Origin: Flavobacteria bacterium RIFCSPLOWO2_12_FULL_35_11
GTDB taxonomy: Bacteria > Bacteroidota > Bacteroidia > Flavobacteriales > Flavobacteriaceae
Assembly: GCA_001800975.1 (NCBI GenBank)
Contig: MGWK01000093.1
Location: forward strand, 1,817-65,816
Reading direction: 5' to 3'
DNA: 64,000 nt
Shown: positions 54,724 to 63,472 of the stretch, piece by piece
How the letters are laid out: each line of letters starts with the position of its first letter
Position numbering within the stretch: position 1 is the first letter of the stretch
The notes under the pieces: model-generated
Seen by the model: the letters and a program-made list of their open reading frames with translations, nothing else
The model's database searches: none
Told to the model about the DNA's origin: nothing
Position numbers and translations under genes: made by a program

Positions 54724-56319
54724 ATGCAAATAGCCGTAACAAGAAAAAAGAATTTATTTTCTCCAGATCCTTCCAGAGTTATTGCACGTTTTCTGCAATT
54801 GAATGATGAAAGATCGGCAGATATCATCAGACAAGTATTGGCAATGCCTGAAAAAGAAGTGAATACGGCCTTGAGCCAGTTACTGAGAGGTTATTCAAGG
54901 AGGCACAGAAATATTTCACAAATATTTGAGAACCATTTTAACAAACTGGCTCCCATATTTGATAAGATTGAAGTTAATGAAGAAGATCTTAGTATGGCTC
55001 AGAAAGCACTTATAGGGTCTTATTTTACCATGGAATATTCCATTGAATCAGCTGCTTTTTTTAATCCGTCTGCCATGGAACATCCAGATCAGTCAGAATT
55101 GAGAACTAACGAGAAAAGGGTAATTTTTAGTTTCCGGGCTACAGGTGAAGGACATATTTCCTCTGTTGTATTCCGTACAGGAATTCTTGACAAAAATAGT
55201 AACCTAAGTATTGAACCAGTTGGTAAAATGCTTGCCGAGGCAGATAAAATTATACTGACTGTTTACAACAAAAAAAGTTTTCAGGTGAAACTGAACGAAA
55301 TGCAAGACCATGGAACAATTATTCCACCTACAATTATAGATAACCCAGTTGAAATGCAAGACACTGGAAATGTGATTCCTTCGGCAGTTTTAGACAAAAA
55401 GGTTAAAATACAAGATCAGCTCAAAATTATTTCTCCTGCTTTTATCTTCGATCAATTGGGCGAAAGTTTTACCTATGAAGAATTGACAATGAGTCTTGAA
55501 ACAGCAATTAAAGACCCTAAAATTACGGAAGGTCAGATTAAAATTATAAATCAAATGTTATGGATGGCTTCCGCACATTACGAGATTCATTTTTCAATCG
55601 ATTCAGCCATTTCAGAAAGGGTTATTTTTCCCATATCTGCAACAGAAAAAAAAGGTATTGAAGATGCCCGGTTTGTTAAATTCACCGATGATAATGGAGA
55701 AATAACCTATTATGCCACTTACACCGCTTATGATGGGATGACTATTCTTCCTAAGTTAATAAGTACAACCGACTTTTATAATTTTAAGATATTGCCTATT
55801 AATGGCGAGATTGCCCATAACAAGGGAATGGCTCTGTTTCCAAGGAAAATCAACGGAAAGTATGCTATGCTTTGTCGTATAGACGGGGTTAATAATTATA
55901 TCGCATATTCAGATAAAATCAATATTTGGAACGACGCTAAAATTATGCAACAACCCAAATATCCTTGGGAACTTGTGCAAATAGGCAATGCCGGTTCCCC
56001 TATTGAGACGAAAGACGGTTGGCTGGTTATTACCCATGCGGTCGGTTCCATGAGAGAATATACTTTGGGCGCTTCACTTTATGAACTTGACAATCCAGAA
56101 ATTGAGATTGGGAGGTTAACTGAACCGTTGATGGTTCCAAATGAATTGGAAAGAGAAGGTTATGTGCCAAATGTTATTTATTCATGTGGTTCCATTATTC
56201 ATAATGATGATCTGATTATCCCTTATGCTATGTCAGATTATTCATCTACTTACGCCACTGTTGATCTCAAGGAACTGTTGAATGCTCTTAAAACTTCTCC
56301 TGAAATTAACAAGAAGTAG
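54724..56319 (+). CDS. GH130 family glycosidase/phosphorylase (long type)
   Basis: 531 residues without signal peptide. A helical N-terminal part (1-130), then the five-bladed GH130 propeller: FSFRATGEGHISSVVFRTG, GIEDARFVKF with the general acid Asp, YATYTAYDGM, HNKGMALFPRKINGKYAMLC, and GNAGSPIETKDGWLVITHAV. Residues about 195-255 hold three imperfect copies of a (M/I)QD-x-I-I-P/S-P element, a short repeat insertion. GH130 enzymes act on beta-mannosides. The glycosyltransferase/toroid gene at 57141 follows on the same strand; the two probably work on one saccharide. Confidence 0.85.
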   Translation: MQIAVTRKKNLFSPDPSRVIARFLQLNDERSADIIRQVLAMPEKEVNTALSQLLRGYSRRHRNISQIFENHFNKLAPIFDKIEVNEEDLSMAQKALIGSYFTMEYSIESAAFFNPSAMEHPDQSELRTNEKRVIFSFRATGEGHISSVVFRTGILDKNSNLSIEPVGKMLAEADKIILTVYNKKSFQVKLNEMQDHGTIIPPTIIDNPVEMQDTGNVIPSAVLDKKVKIQDQLKIISPAFIFDQLGESFTYEELTMSLETAIKDPKITEGQIKIINQMLWMASAHYEIHFSIDSAISERVIFPISATEKKGIEDARFVKFTDDNGEITYYATYTAYDGMTILPKLISTTDFYNFKILPINGEIAHNKGMALFPRKINGKYAMLCRIDGVNNYIAYSDKINIWNDAKIMQQPKYPWELVQIGNAGSPIETKDGWLVITHAVGSMREYTLGASLYELDNPEIEIGRLTEPLMVPNELEREGYVPNVIYSCGSIIHNDDLIIPYAMSDYSSTYATVDLKELLNALKTSPEINKK

Positions 56320-56532
56320 CTTCATCCAATAAAACTTCAATTGAGAGGGAGCGATCTTAATTTTCCCTAAAATTACATTTTACACAGGCTCGTTTAAGCT
56401 AAATAAACGCAGCCCACAACCAAAAAAGCTCGAATAATACTACCGCTTATTTCCATTTTACACCATTGAAAAAATTTTAAAAAACCAATCTGTTTATCAA
56501 CAAATTAACAGATACAAACTCTTGGATAATCT

Positions 56533-56596
56533 GTGAATCATGTAACTCTTAGCTTAAATTGTGTAACACTTTTCAATATTAAGAACTGCATCTTTG
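56533..56596 (+). promoter_or_regulatory. GTAAC direct-repeat promoter element 2
   Basis: TGTGAATCATGTAACT with GTAAC at 56542-56546, second GTAAC at 56563-56567 (21 bp), CATCTTTG at 56589-56596 (26 bp after the second box). It precedes the YtxH gene. Confidence 0.8.
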
Positions 56597-56626
56597 TAAA
56601 TAATAATTATGTTAAAAATAAAAATT

Positions 56627-56884
56627 ATGAGTTCAGGAAAAGTAGTATTAGGCGTTTTGGCAGGCTTGACCGCCGGTGCATTGGCAGGAGTTTTATTGGC
56701 TCCGGCAAAAGGTTCAGACACCAGAAAAAAAATTACCAAAAAGGGTAAAAAGTATGAAAAGGAACTGAAAGAAAAATTCAGTGAGAAACTTGACAATGCC
56801 AGTAAAAAATTTGAGAAAATTAAGACTGAAGTTACTGACTTTGCGCAAAAAAATATGCACAAAGCAGAAAAAGTTAAAAAATAG
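56627..56884 (+). CDS. YtxH domain protein, second copy
   Basis: 85 residues from the ATG at 56627 (MSSGKVVLG); an ATG six codons earlier (56609) is also open. Gly-rich membrane segment with the YtxH mark (GVLAGLTAGALAGVLLAPAK) and a charged helical tail. Paralogue of 38679-39032 but shorter. Its promoter carries the GTAAC element, so it belongs to the candidate stress regulon; the first copy does not show that element. Confidence 0.85.
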   Translation: MSSGKVVLGVLAGLTAGALAGVLLAPAKGSDTRKKITKKGKKYEKELKEKFSEKLDNASKKFEKIKTEVTDFAQKNMHKAEKVKK

Positions 56885-57140
56885 TTAAGGCCAGCCAAAA
56901 ACTGGAATTACTATAATAAAATTTACATTTCGAAAATTGCCCTGTCAGGTATTTTGTTAAAATAAAGTGTATAAAGTACCCTAAATTTATACTACTGCAT
57001 TTGAGTTAGCCTGACAGGCATTTTCATTTTATCTTGATATCACATAGGCAAAAAAGTCACATAGTATATAAGATTGTTGTACATTGAACCTCATTTCCAA
57101 TGGAAAATAGAACTTTTTATGATTCAAATACCATTCACCC

Positions 57141-59453
57141 ATGACAACTCCAAAAAACAAGGAACTAAATCCGAACCCAAACACAAATAATCTGTCTGAA
57201 ATCTTATTCATTACCTCCTATCCGCCAAGGGAATGTGGCATAGCCACTTATTCACAGGATTTAATAAAGGCATTAAACAATAAATTCAGCAATTCATTCT
57301 CTATAAAAGTTTGTGCTCTGGAATCAAAAGGAGACACTTATTCCTATCCTGACGAAGTAAAATATACCCTAAAAACATCATTGGCTGCAGATTATGAAAA
57401 GTTGGCCTATGCCATAAATAAAGATAATAATGTTAAAACCGTTTTAATTCAGCATGAATTTGGCTTTTTCAGATTACAGGAACAAGCATTTCATCAATTA
57501 TTGATAGCACTCTCGAAACCGATTGTTATTGTTTTTCATACGGTACTGCCTCTCCCTGATAAACTTCTAAAAGAAAAGGTGCAAAATATTGCGGCTACCT
57601 GCAAATCAATCATTGTGATGACCAATACTTCAGCTGAAATATTAATACGAGATTATAATGTGGCACCAAAAAAAATAACTGTAATTCCCCATGGAACCCA
57701 CTTAGTTCCACGATTAAACAAGGCTACTTTAAAACTGAAGTATCAACTAAAGGGTAAAAAAGTGCTGGCCACATTTGGTTTGTTAAGTTCAGGAAAAGGT
57801 TTAGAAATAACATTAGATGCTTTACCCGCCATTATTAAACAGTGCCCGGAAACAATATTTTTGATTCTTGGAAAAACCCATCCAGAAGTAGTAAAAAACG
57901 AAGGTGAAAAATATCGTGAAATGCTTGAGCAAAAAGTAGAGCAACTTTCCCTTCAAAATCATGTGAGATTTGTTAATAAATATCTGGAATTGCCTGAATT
58001 ACTTGAATATCTGCAACTTACAGATATTTATCTGTTTACCGCCAATGATCCAAATCAGGCTGTAAGCGGTACTTTTGTTTATGCCATGAGTTGTGGCTGC
58101 CCTATCATTTCCACTCCAATTCCGCATGCAAAGGAAATGTTGACCGACGAGACTGGAATTATTTTTGATTTTCGCAACTCCAGCCAATTGGCTTCTGCCA
58201 CCATCAAACTGCTTAACGATGATTACTTAAGAAGAAATATTGGCACAAATACCTTGCATAAAATAGCTTCCACAGTCTGGGAAAATTCTGCCATAGCGCA
58301 TGCCAAGTTATTTGAAAAAATGGATGATGAACGTATTTCATTACAATACAATTTACCTATCATTAACTTAAAGCATTTAAAAAAACTGACAACCGGTTTT
58401 GGAATGATTCAATTTTCCAAAATCAATCAGCCCGATATTGATTCAGGATATACGTTAGATGACAATGCAAGGGCACTGATTGTTATGTGCCAACATTATG
58501 AATTGACAAAAAATGAAGCTGATTTAGAATACATTCATATATACTTTAACTTCATAAAATATTGTCTGCAATCTGAAGATGGTTTTTTAAATTATGTTGA
58601 TGAACAAAGAATTTTTACCCCACAAAATAATACAACCAACCTTGAAGATTCAAATGGAAGAGCTATTTGGGCATTGGGTTATTTAATTTCCATGAGTGCT
58701 TTATTGCCAAAAGAATCTCAAACTCTTGCTACGGATGCAGAATTAATGATACAACATGTATTACTAAATATAGACAATATTCATTCTACACGTGCAATGG
58801 CATTTGCAATAAAAGGATTGTATTTTAGAAATAAAAAAAATAGATCACCACAAAACTCCTCATTAATTAAAAAACTTGCGGATCGATTGGTTCAAATGTA
58901 TCGCCACGAATCCAGCAATGAATGGCAATGGTTCGAGAGTTATTTAACCTATGCAAATAGTGTTTTACCAGAGGCATTGTTGTGTGCGTGGTTAGTTACA
59001 GGTGAAATCACCTATCAAAAAATTGCGAAAACTTCTTTTGATTTTCTTCTTTCAAAGACCTTCAGAAAAAATAAGATAAAAGTAATTTCAAACAAAAACT
59101 GGTTAAATACCAAAGAAAAATTAAACACGACACCGATTGGAGGTGAACAACCAATTGATGTCGCGTACACAATTCTTGCGCTGCGTAAATTCTACAGAGT
59201 GTTTAAAGAAGAAACTTACCGATTAAATATGGAAATATCTTTTAATTGGTTTTTGGGAAGCAATCACCTGAATCAGATTATTTATAACCCTTGCACCGGT
59301 GGTTGTTATGACGGACTGGAAGAAAATTCTGTAAACCTTAACCAAGGCGCAGAATCAACCGTAAGTTACCTGATGGCAAGACTAACGATTGAGAAATTTA
59401 TTCTAAACGAACTAAATAATAAACGTCAAAAAGTACATTGTTTGAGATTATGA
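57141..59453 (+). CDS. GT4 glycosyltransferase fused to an (alpha/alpha) toroid-like domain, second copy
   Basis: 770 residues. Same architecture as the 44144 gene: GT4 domain (1-400; FITSYPPRECGIATYSQDL, LATFGLLSSGKGLEITL, NDPNQAVSGTFVYAMSCG) and an all-helical C-terminal half (410-745; YTLDDNARALIVMCQHYE, NLEDSNGRAIWALGYL, LNQGAESTVSYLMARL). The shared blocks of both halves show that the fusion was duplicated as a unit. Preceded by GH130 and the ytxH-like gene, so no tight operon. No signal peptide; product unknown. Confidence 0.85.
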   Translation: MTTPKNKELNPNPNTNNLSEILFITSYPPRECGIATYSQDLIKALNNKFSNSFSIKVCALESKGDTYSYPDEVKYTLKTSLAADYEKLAYAINKDNNVKTVLIQHEFGFFRLQEQAFHQLLIALSKPIVIVFHTVLPLPDKLLKEKVQNIAATCKSIIVMTNTSAEILIRDYNVAPKKITVIPHGTHLVPRLNKATLKLKYQLKGKKVLATFGLLSSGKGLEITLDALPAIIKQCPETIFLILGKTHPEVVKNEGEKYREMLEQKVEQLSLQNHVRFVNKYLELPELLEYLQLTDIYLFTANDPNQAVSGTFVYAMSCGCPIISTPIPHAKEMLTDETGIIFDFRNSSQLASATIKLLNDDYLRRNIGTNTLHKIASTVWENSAIAHAKLFEKMDDERISLQYNLPIINLKHLKKLTTGFGMIQFSKINQPDIDSGYTLDDNARALIVMCQHYELTKNEADLEYIHIYFNFIKYCLQSEDGFLNYVDEQRIFTPQNNTTNLEDSNGRAIWALGYLISMSALLPKESQTLATDAELMIQHVLLNIDNIHSTRAMAFAIKGLYFRNKKNRSPQNSSLIKKLADRLVQMYRHESSNEWQWFESYLTYANSVLPEALLCAWLVTGEITYQKIAKTSFDFLLSKTFRKNKIKVISNKNWLNTKEKLNTTPIGGEQPIDVAYTILALRKFYRVFKEETYRLNMEISFNWFLGSNHLNQIIYNPCTGGCYDGLEENSVNLNQGAESTVSYLMARLTIEKFILNELNNKRQKVHCLRL

Positions 59454-59475
59454 ATGCAAGATTAGCCGGTGCAAT

Positions 59476-59541
59476 GTGTGAATCATATAACTTATTCGTA
59501 AAATTATGTAACATGCCTCTTGCTGAAACTGCCCATCTTTA
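59476..59541 (+). promoter_or_regulatory. GTAAC direct-repeat promoter element 3
   Basis: TGTGAATCATATAACT with ATAAC at 59487-59491, GTAAC at 59508-59512 (21 bp), CATCTTTA at 59534-59541 (26 bp). It precedes the outer-membrane protein at 59717. The last base of the -7 box differs (A for G). Confidence 0.75.
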
Positions 59542-59716
59542 CATCGTAGTTTAAGCAGTGATTATTTGATAAAAAAATTTGCATAAAATACAAATAAAAA
59601 ATAGTGGAGACCAGAACCCACTTTAAAAACGGCTTGCTTGGTTATACAAAATCTGATAACTGTAGTGTAATTGGTTAGGGCAATAAAAAGCAAGAAATAA
59701 ATTTAAAATTTAAAAA

Positions 59717-60217
59717 ATGAAAAAATTAATTTTAGTAGTAGCATTTGCATTGGTTTCAGCGGTTAGTTTCAGCCAGAATCCATTAGGAGTTGGACAAAAT
59801 CAATTGAATGTTGGTGTTGGTTTATCAGGATGGGGTGTGCCAGTTTATTTAGGATTGGATCACGGCATTAGCAGAGATCTAACCATTGGTGGTGAAATTT
59901 CTTATCGTTCTTACGATGAAAGATGGGATAACAATCAATATGATCACAGTATCATGGGATTTTCAGGAAATTTAAACTATCACTTTAACACTGCGTTAAA
60001 CATGTCTAACGAATGGGATTTTTATGTTGGTCCAAATTTAGGATTTTATGTATGGAATTCTCCAGATGGCTATAATGGTGACCATAGTTCAGGTTTAGGT
60101 GTTGGTGCACAACTTGGTTTTAGATATTACTTATCTGATAAAGTTGGTTTAAATCTTGAATTCGGAGGCGGAAATGCTTTCTCAGGAGGAAAATTCGGAC
60201 TTACCTTTAAATTATAA
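59717..60217 (+). CDS. Small outer-membrane beta-barrel protein
   Basis: 166 residues; signal peptide (1-19, AVSFSQ), then amphipathic strands and terminal Leu (FGLTFKL). About eight strands, OmpW/OmpX-like size. Its leader is about 175 nt from the expected start of transcription and its promoter carries the GTAAC element. A terminator follows. Confidence 0.85.
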   Translation: MKKLILVVAFALVSAVSFSQNPLGVGQNQLNVGVGLSGWGVPVYLGLDHGISRDLTIGGEISYRSYDERWDNNQYDHSIMGFSGNLNYHFNTALNMSNEWDFYVGPNLGFYVWNSPDGYNGDHSSGLGVGAQLGFRYYLSDKVGLNLEFGGGNAFSGGKFGLTFKL

Positions 60218-60240
60218 CAGTTAAATAATTAATTATAAAA

Positions 60241-60291
60241 ACATTGGTTATCTAGACTGTAAATCAGCCTAAATCACCAATGTTTTTTTTT
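60241..60291 (+). terminator. Terminator after the outer-membrane protein gene
   Basis: Stem ACATTGGT (60241-60248) / ACCAATGT (60276-60283) with a 27-base loop, then TTTTTTT. Confidence 0.65.
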
Positions 60292-60316
60292 ACAACAAAT
60301 CTTAAAACCTAAAAAA

Positions 60317-60511
60317 ATGAATTTAAAAAGAATCTTTGGGGCATTACTTACCGCCCTCGGAATTGGTGGTTTAATTTATACTGCCGTATTATTTGTAAAT
60401 AGCTCTGATAGCAACTATGCCATTAAATCACTCGTTGTTTTTGGTGTACTGGGTATCGTATTTTTTATTGCAGGAATTAGTCTTGTGCGTACCACAAAAG
60501 ACGAAGCATAA
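60317..60511 (+). CDS. Small two-helix membrane protein (copy A)
   Basis: 64 residues with two membrane segments (7-28 and 36-56) and a KDEA end. Homologous to the 61322 product (shared R-x-L/F-ALL-GIGGL, VFFIAxISLxRxTKDE). No known domain. Small hydrophobic proteins of this kind are often induced by stress. Confidence 0.7.
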   Translation: MNLKRIFGALLTALGIGGLIYTAVLFVNSSDSNYAIKSLVVFGVLGIVFFIAGISLVRTTKDEA

Positions 60512-60618
60512 CAAATATTTCTATTTGTCAGGACCTTTATTATAGCAAATGCTAAAAAAGCAGAACCCCATTCAGTAATTCAATAAAAAAATCAATTTCA
60601 TTTTTTAACAAAACAATT

Positions 60619-61227
60619 ATGAAAAATCAGGATAAAATTAAAAAAGAAGGGGCTTCAAATATAATCATTGGCAATAAAGACAATGCATTAACCTTAATGA
60701 AAGTTAATCTTAAGGAGACAAATATAAACAAGCAAATCGAAAAAATTTATACGCTCTTAAAACCAGAGGTTGAAAGTAAAGGAATACAATTTTTCTTCAA
60801 AAATAGTTTGCCGAAAAAGGAAGCCTTTTTTCTTACAGACCCTAAAAAAATATATGCCGTTCTTACCCATCTAATAAAAAATGTCGTTAAAAACACTCAT
60901 GAAGGTTCAATAGAATTTGGGTATGGCGGGACAAGCACGAAAACCCGCAGAACGGAATTAACATTTTTTGTGAAACATACTGGTGGCGAGGTTGTAAAAG
61001 ACCATAAAAAAGAAATATCGGTACGCTTTACTCAGGCCGACGCTAACAATAAAGTGACACAACAAGAGAACGGATTGGGTTTGGCAATAAGCAAATTGTA
61101 TGTAGCGTTGCTTGGTGGTAAAATTTGGGCAGAAAGTGATGAAAGTAAAGCTGCCAAATTTTATTTTACTCTCCCATATCGCATTGATCTGAAAGAAAAA
61201 TTACTGCAGGAAATACCTCAGTGTTAA
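60619..61227 (+). CDS. Orphan histidine-kinase-like ATPase domain protein
   Basis: 202 residues containing only a HATPase_c domain (about 55-190). The N-box is recognisable (TDPKKIYAVLTHLIKNVVKN), as are NGLGLAISKLYVALLGGKIW and the closing KFYFTLPY strand. The first G-box of kinases (D-x-G-x-G) is replaced by HTGGEV, and there is no His-phosphotransfer domain or receiver. It may be a decayed kinase, or an ATP-binding or inhibitory partner of one. Lies between two homologous small membrane protein genes. Confidence 0.7.
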   Translation: MKNQDKIKKEGASNIIIGNKDNALTLMKVNLKETNINKQIEKIYTLLKPEVESKGIQFFFKNSLPKKEAFFLTDPKKIYAVLTHLIKNVVKNTHEGSIEFGYGGTSTKTRRTELTFFVKHTGGEVVKDHKKEISVRFTQADANNKVTQQENGLGLAISKLYVALLGGKIWAESDESKAAKFYFTLPYRIDLKEKLLQEIPQC

Positions 61228-61321
61228 TATAGACGTTAACTAAGAAAACTTAATTGGAACAAAATATAAAACAACGTAGATCAAAATAAAAAACGAAACA
61301 AGCGATAAACCCCATAATCCC

Positions 61322-61522
61322 ATGACAATGAATATCTTAAAAATCTTTAGATCCGTACTTATTGCCCTTATAATCGGTGGCCTTAGCTATCCTGCATTTT
61401 TGTTTGCAAATTCTTCCGGTGGACAATTTGCCACTAAAGCGCTCATCATTTTTGGCACACTCGGCCTCGTGTTTTTTATTGCGAGCATTGCCCTAATACG
61501 CATAACAAAAGACGAATCATAA
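61322..61522 (+). CDS. Small two-helix membrane protein (copy B)
   Basis: 66 residues, or 64 from the second ATG. Two membrane segments. Shares the end VFFIASIALIRITKDES with copy A. The two flank the orphan ATPase gene. Confidence 0.7.
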   Translation: MTMNILKIFRSVLIALIIGGLSYPAFLFANSSGGQFATKALIIFGTLGLVFFIASIALIRITKDES

Positions 61523-61699
61523 TGTCCATCTCAGTTTATAAAGGCATTCAGATACCAAAGCGTTAAATTAATCGTACATCAATAATACGAGTGATGAAAA
61601 GACAATAAATCAGGAACATTTCATTTTTTTAATTTTTTGTTCGTAAATTTAAGTCTTAAAAAAAACAACAAACCAAAAATTTAAATAAAATAAAATAGT

Positions 61700-61915
61700 A
61701 TGAAAACAAAAACTTTAGGAATCGTTATTGCCATTATAGGAGTACTTATGATTATTTATACCGGGTTCAATTATGTAACCACCGAAAAGGTGATTGATTT
61801 AGGCCCTATGGAAATGAGCATGGAAAAAAGTCACCCCGTGCAATGGTCACCAATTGTTGGTGTTGTTTTGCTAATTGGCGGAATTGTGCTTGTTGCCATT
61901 GACAAGAAAAAGTAA
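61700..61915 (+). CDS. Small membrane protein, DUF3185-like
   Basis: 71 residues, two membrane segments (6-27 and 50-67) with a short polar loop (EKVIDLGPMEMSMEKSHPVQ). A strong terminator follows at 62005. Confidence 0.7.
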   Translation: MKTKTLGIVIAIIGVLMIIYTGFNYVTTEKVIDLGPMEMSMEKSHPVQWSPIVGVVLLIGGIVLVAIDKKK

Positions 61916-62004
61916 TTGGGTGTAAATTGTACGTTATAAATTTTGAGTTAACGATGCATAAATTGCAACTATTATATTAGACATTAATTTTCAATATTTA
62001 TGAT

Positions 62005-62047
62005 AAAAGCAGCATCACTTTTCAAAAAGTGATGCTGCTTTATTTTG
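62005..62047 (+). terminator. Strong intrinsic terminator
   Basis: Perfect stem AAAGCAGCATCACTTTT / AAAAGTGATGCTGCTTT, then TATTTT. Confidence 0.9.
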
Positions 62048-62133
62048 AAAAAGTCGAATCAATTTTTTAGAAACGCAAATCGCTTCATACTAGGTATTTA
62101 AAGCGTTTACAAGCAATTATTATCCGTAAAGGT

Positions 62134-62197
62134 GTGAATTGTGTAACTAATTAAAAAAATTGTGTAACCATTTATACACTATAAGGCATCAACTTTG
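62134..62197 (+). promoter_or_regulatory. GTAAC direct-repeat promoter element 4
   Basis: TGTGAATTGTGTAACT with GTAAC at 62143-62147, GTAAC at 62164-62168 (21 bp), CAACTTTG at 62190-62197 (26 bp). It precedes the DUF3494 gene. Confidence 0.8.
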
Positions 62198-62244
62198 GCA
62201 AATAAATAGCTGGGCAACTAAGCCACAGTTTAAAAATCATCATA

Positions 62245-63057
62245 ATGAAAATAAATAATATAACCCAGATGGCAGCAATGCTATTATTCGTATTATTAGG
62301 AAGTTGCACAAACGACCAAGACCCAACTTTATCCAACGAAGTCGCTGACCAAAAAGAATCTTATGTTTTGGGTAAGGAAATTTCTTTTGAACAATCAAAA
62401 GGCGAAGAATTAAAAACAGTAAATTTAGGAGTTGCAGGAGATTTCGTAATTCTTTCAAAAACAGGAATTACCAGTGTTTATAAATCTTCTATCACAGGAG
62501 ATATAGGAACAAGCCCAATCACTGGTGCAGCTATGGTAGTAAATTGCACAGAAGTAACAGGTTCAGTATTTTCAGTTGATGCAGCAGGTCCTGCTTGTAA
62601 AACTACAAGTGCCACTATGTTAACCTCAGCCATTGGCGATATGCAAACTGCCTATACTGACGCTGCAGGAAGATCTAATCCGGATTACTTGAATTTAGGC
62701 GCTGGAACTATTGGTGGTAAAACACTTTTACCCGGCCTTTACAAATGGTCAAGTTCAGTGAACATCCCAACAGACATCACCATTTCTGGTAGCCCAACAG
62801 ACATTTTTATATTTCAAGTTGCCGGAACGCTAAAAATGAGCTCTGGAGTAAGAGTTACTTTAGAAGGCGGTGCTTTGGCAAAAAATATTTTCTGGGTAGT
62901 TTCTGATGCGGTTACTTTTGGAACAACTAGCCATTTTGAAGGAAACATTTTAGGACAAACAGGAATTAATATGCAAACAGGCGCTTCAATAAACGGAAGA
63001 ATGTTGGCACAAACAGCAGTAACCCTACAAATGAATACCGTTAACAAACCAGAATAA
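62245..63057 (+). CDS. DUF3494 ice-binding-type lipoprotein
   Basis: 270 residues. Signal peptide with lipobox Cys (LLGSCTNDQD). Residues about 60-265 are the DUF3494 beta-solenoid (FVILSKTGITSVYKSSITGD, NLGAGTIGGKTLLPGLYKWS, DIFIFQVAGTLKMSSG, HFEGNILGQTGINMQTGASI) typical of ice-binding proteins, though not all members bind ice. Lipid anchoring is unusual for secreted ice-binding proteins. Promoter carries the GTAAC element. A partial related gene follows. Confidence 0.88.
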   Translation: MKINNITQMAAMLLFVLLGSCTNDQDPTLSNEVADQKESYVLGKEISFEQSKGEELKTVNLGVAGDFVILSKTGITSVYKSSITGDIGTSPITGAAMVVNCTEVTGSVFSVDAAGPACKTTSATMLTSAIGDMQTAYTDAAGRSNPDYLNLGAGTIGGKTLLPGLYKWSSSVNIPTDITISGSPTDIFIFQVAGTLKMSSGVRVTLEGGALAKNIFWVVSDAVTFGTTSHFEGNILGQTGINMQTGASINGRMLAQTAVTLQMNTVNKPE

Positions 63058-63079
63058 ATTTAAAAAATTAACCCCCTGA

Positions 63080-63110
63080 AAAAGGCTGTCTGAAAAGATG
63101 GCCTTTTTTT
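63080..63110 (+). terminator. Terminator after the DUF3494 gene
   Basis: Stem AAAGGCTGTC / GATGGCCTTT with G-T pairs, then TTTT. Confidence 0.75.
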
Positions 63111-63472
63111 AATAAAAAAATTTGAGTTTATTTAATATGCGGATCTTGCAACTTATATAAAAAGTTATCTAATCCTCTTCGATATTAAGTGATTTACCTT
63201 CTCCATTTGATCATTTTATCACGGCAAAAAGGACTTATAATTCTATTATTAATAATAGTAAAAAAATAAATTAAAAATATTTATTTAATGGTAGGGTTTT
63301 ATACAAATTACTTGTTATATAGTATGTATGGTAGTTATTTATCTATAAATGGATCATAAACTATTAAATAAATTTTAACTCTGAAAAGATATCATACTTG
63401 TTAATATTATTCATTAAGATGAAGAATATTGACTTTTTCACCTAAAATTATTTAATTAAAAAATTTAATAAA
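63111..63472. other. AT-rich leader before the last gene
   Basis: About 360 bp, very AT-rich, without a GTAAC element or a clear TAnnTTTG box. No open frame is supported. Confidence 0.5.

Noticed and set aside
56940-57025. Paired CCTGTCAGG / CCTGACAGG palindromes as regulatory operators
   Set aside because: Only two short copies 70 bp apart without relation to a promoter box; chance or a weak terminator is as likely.
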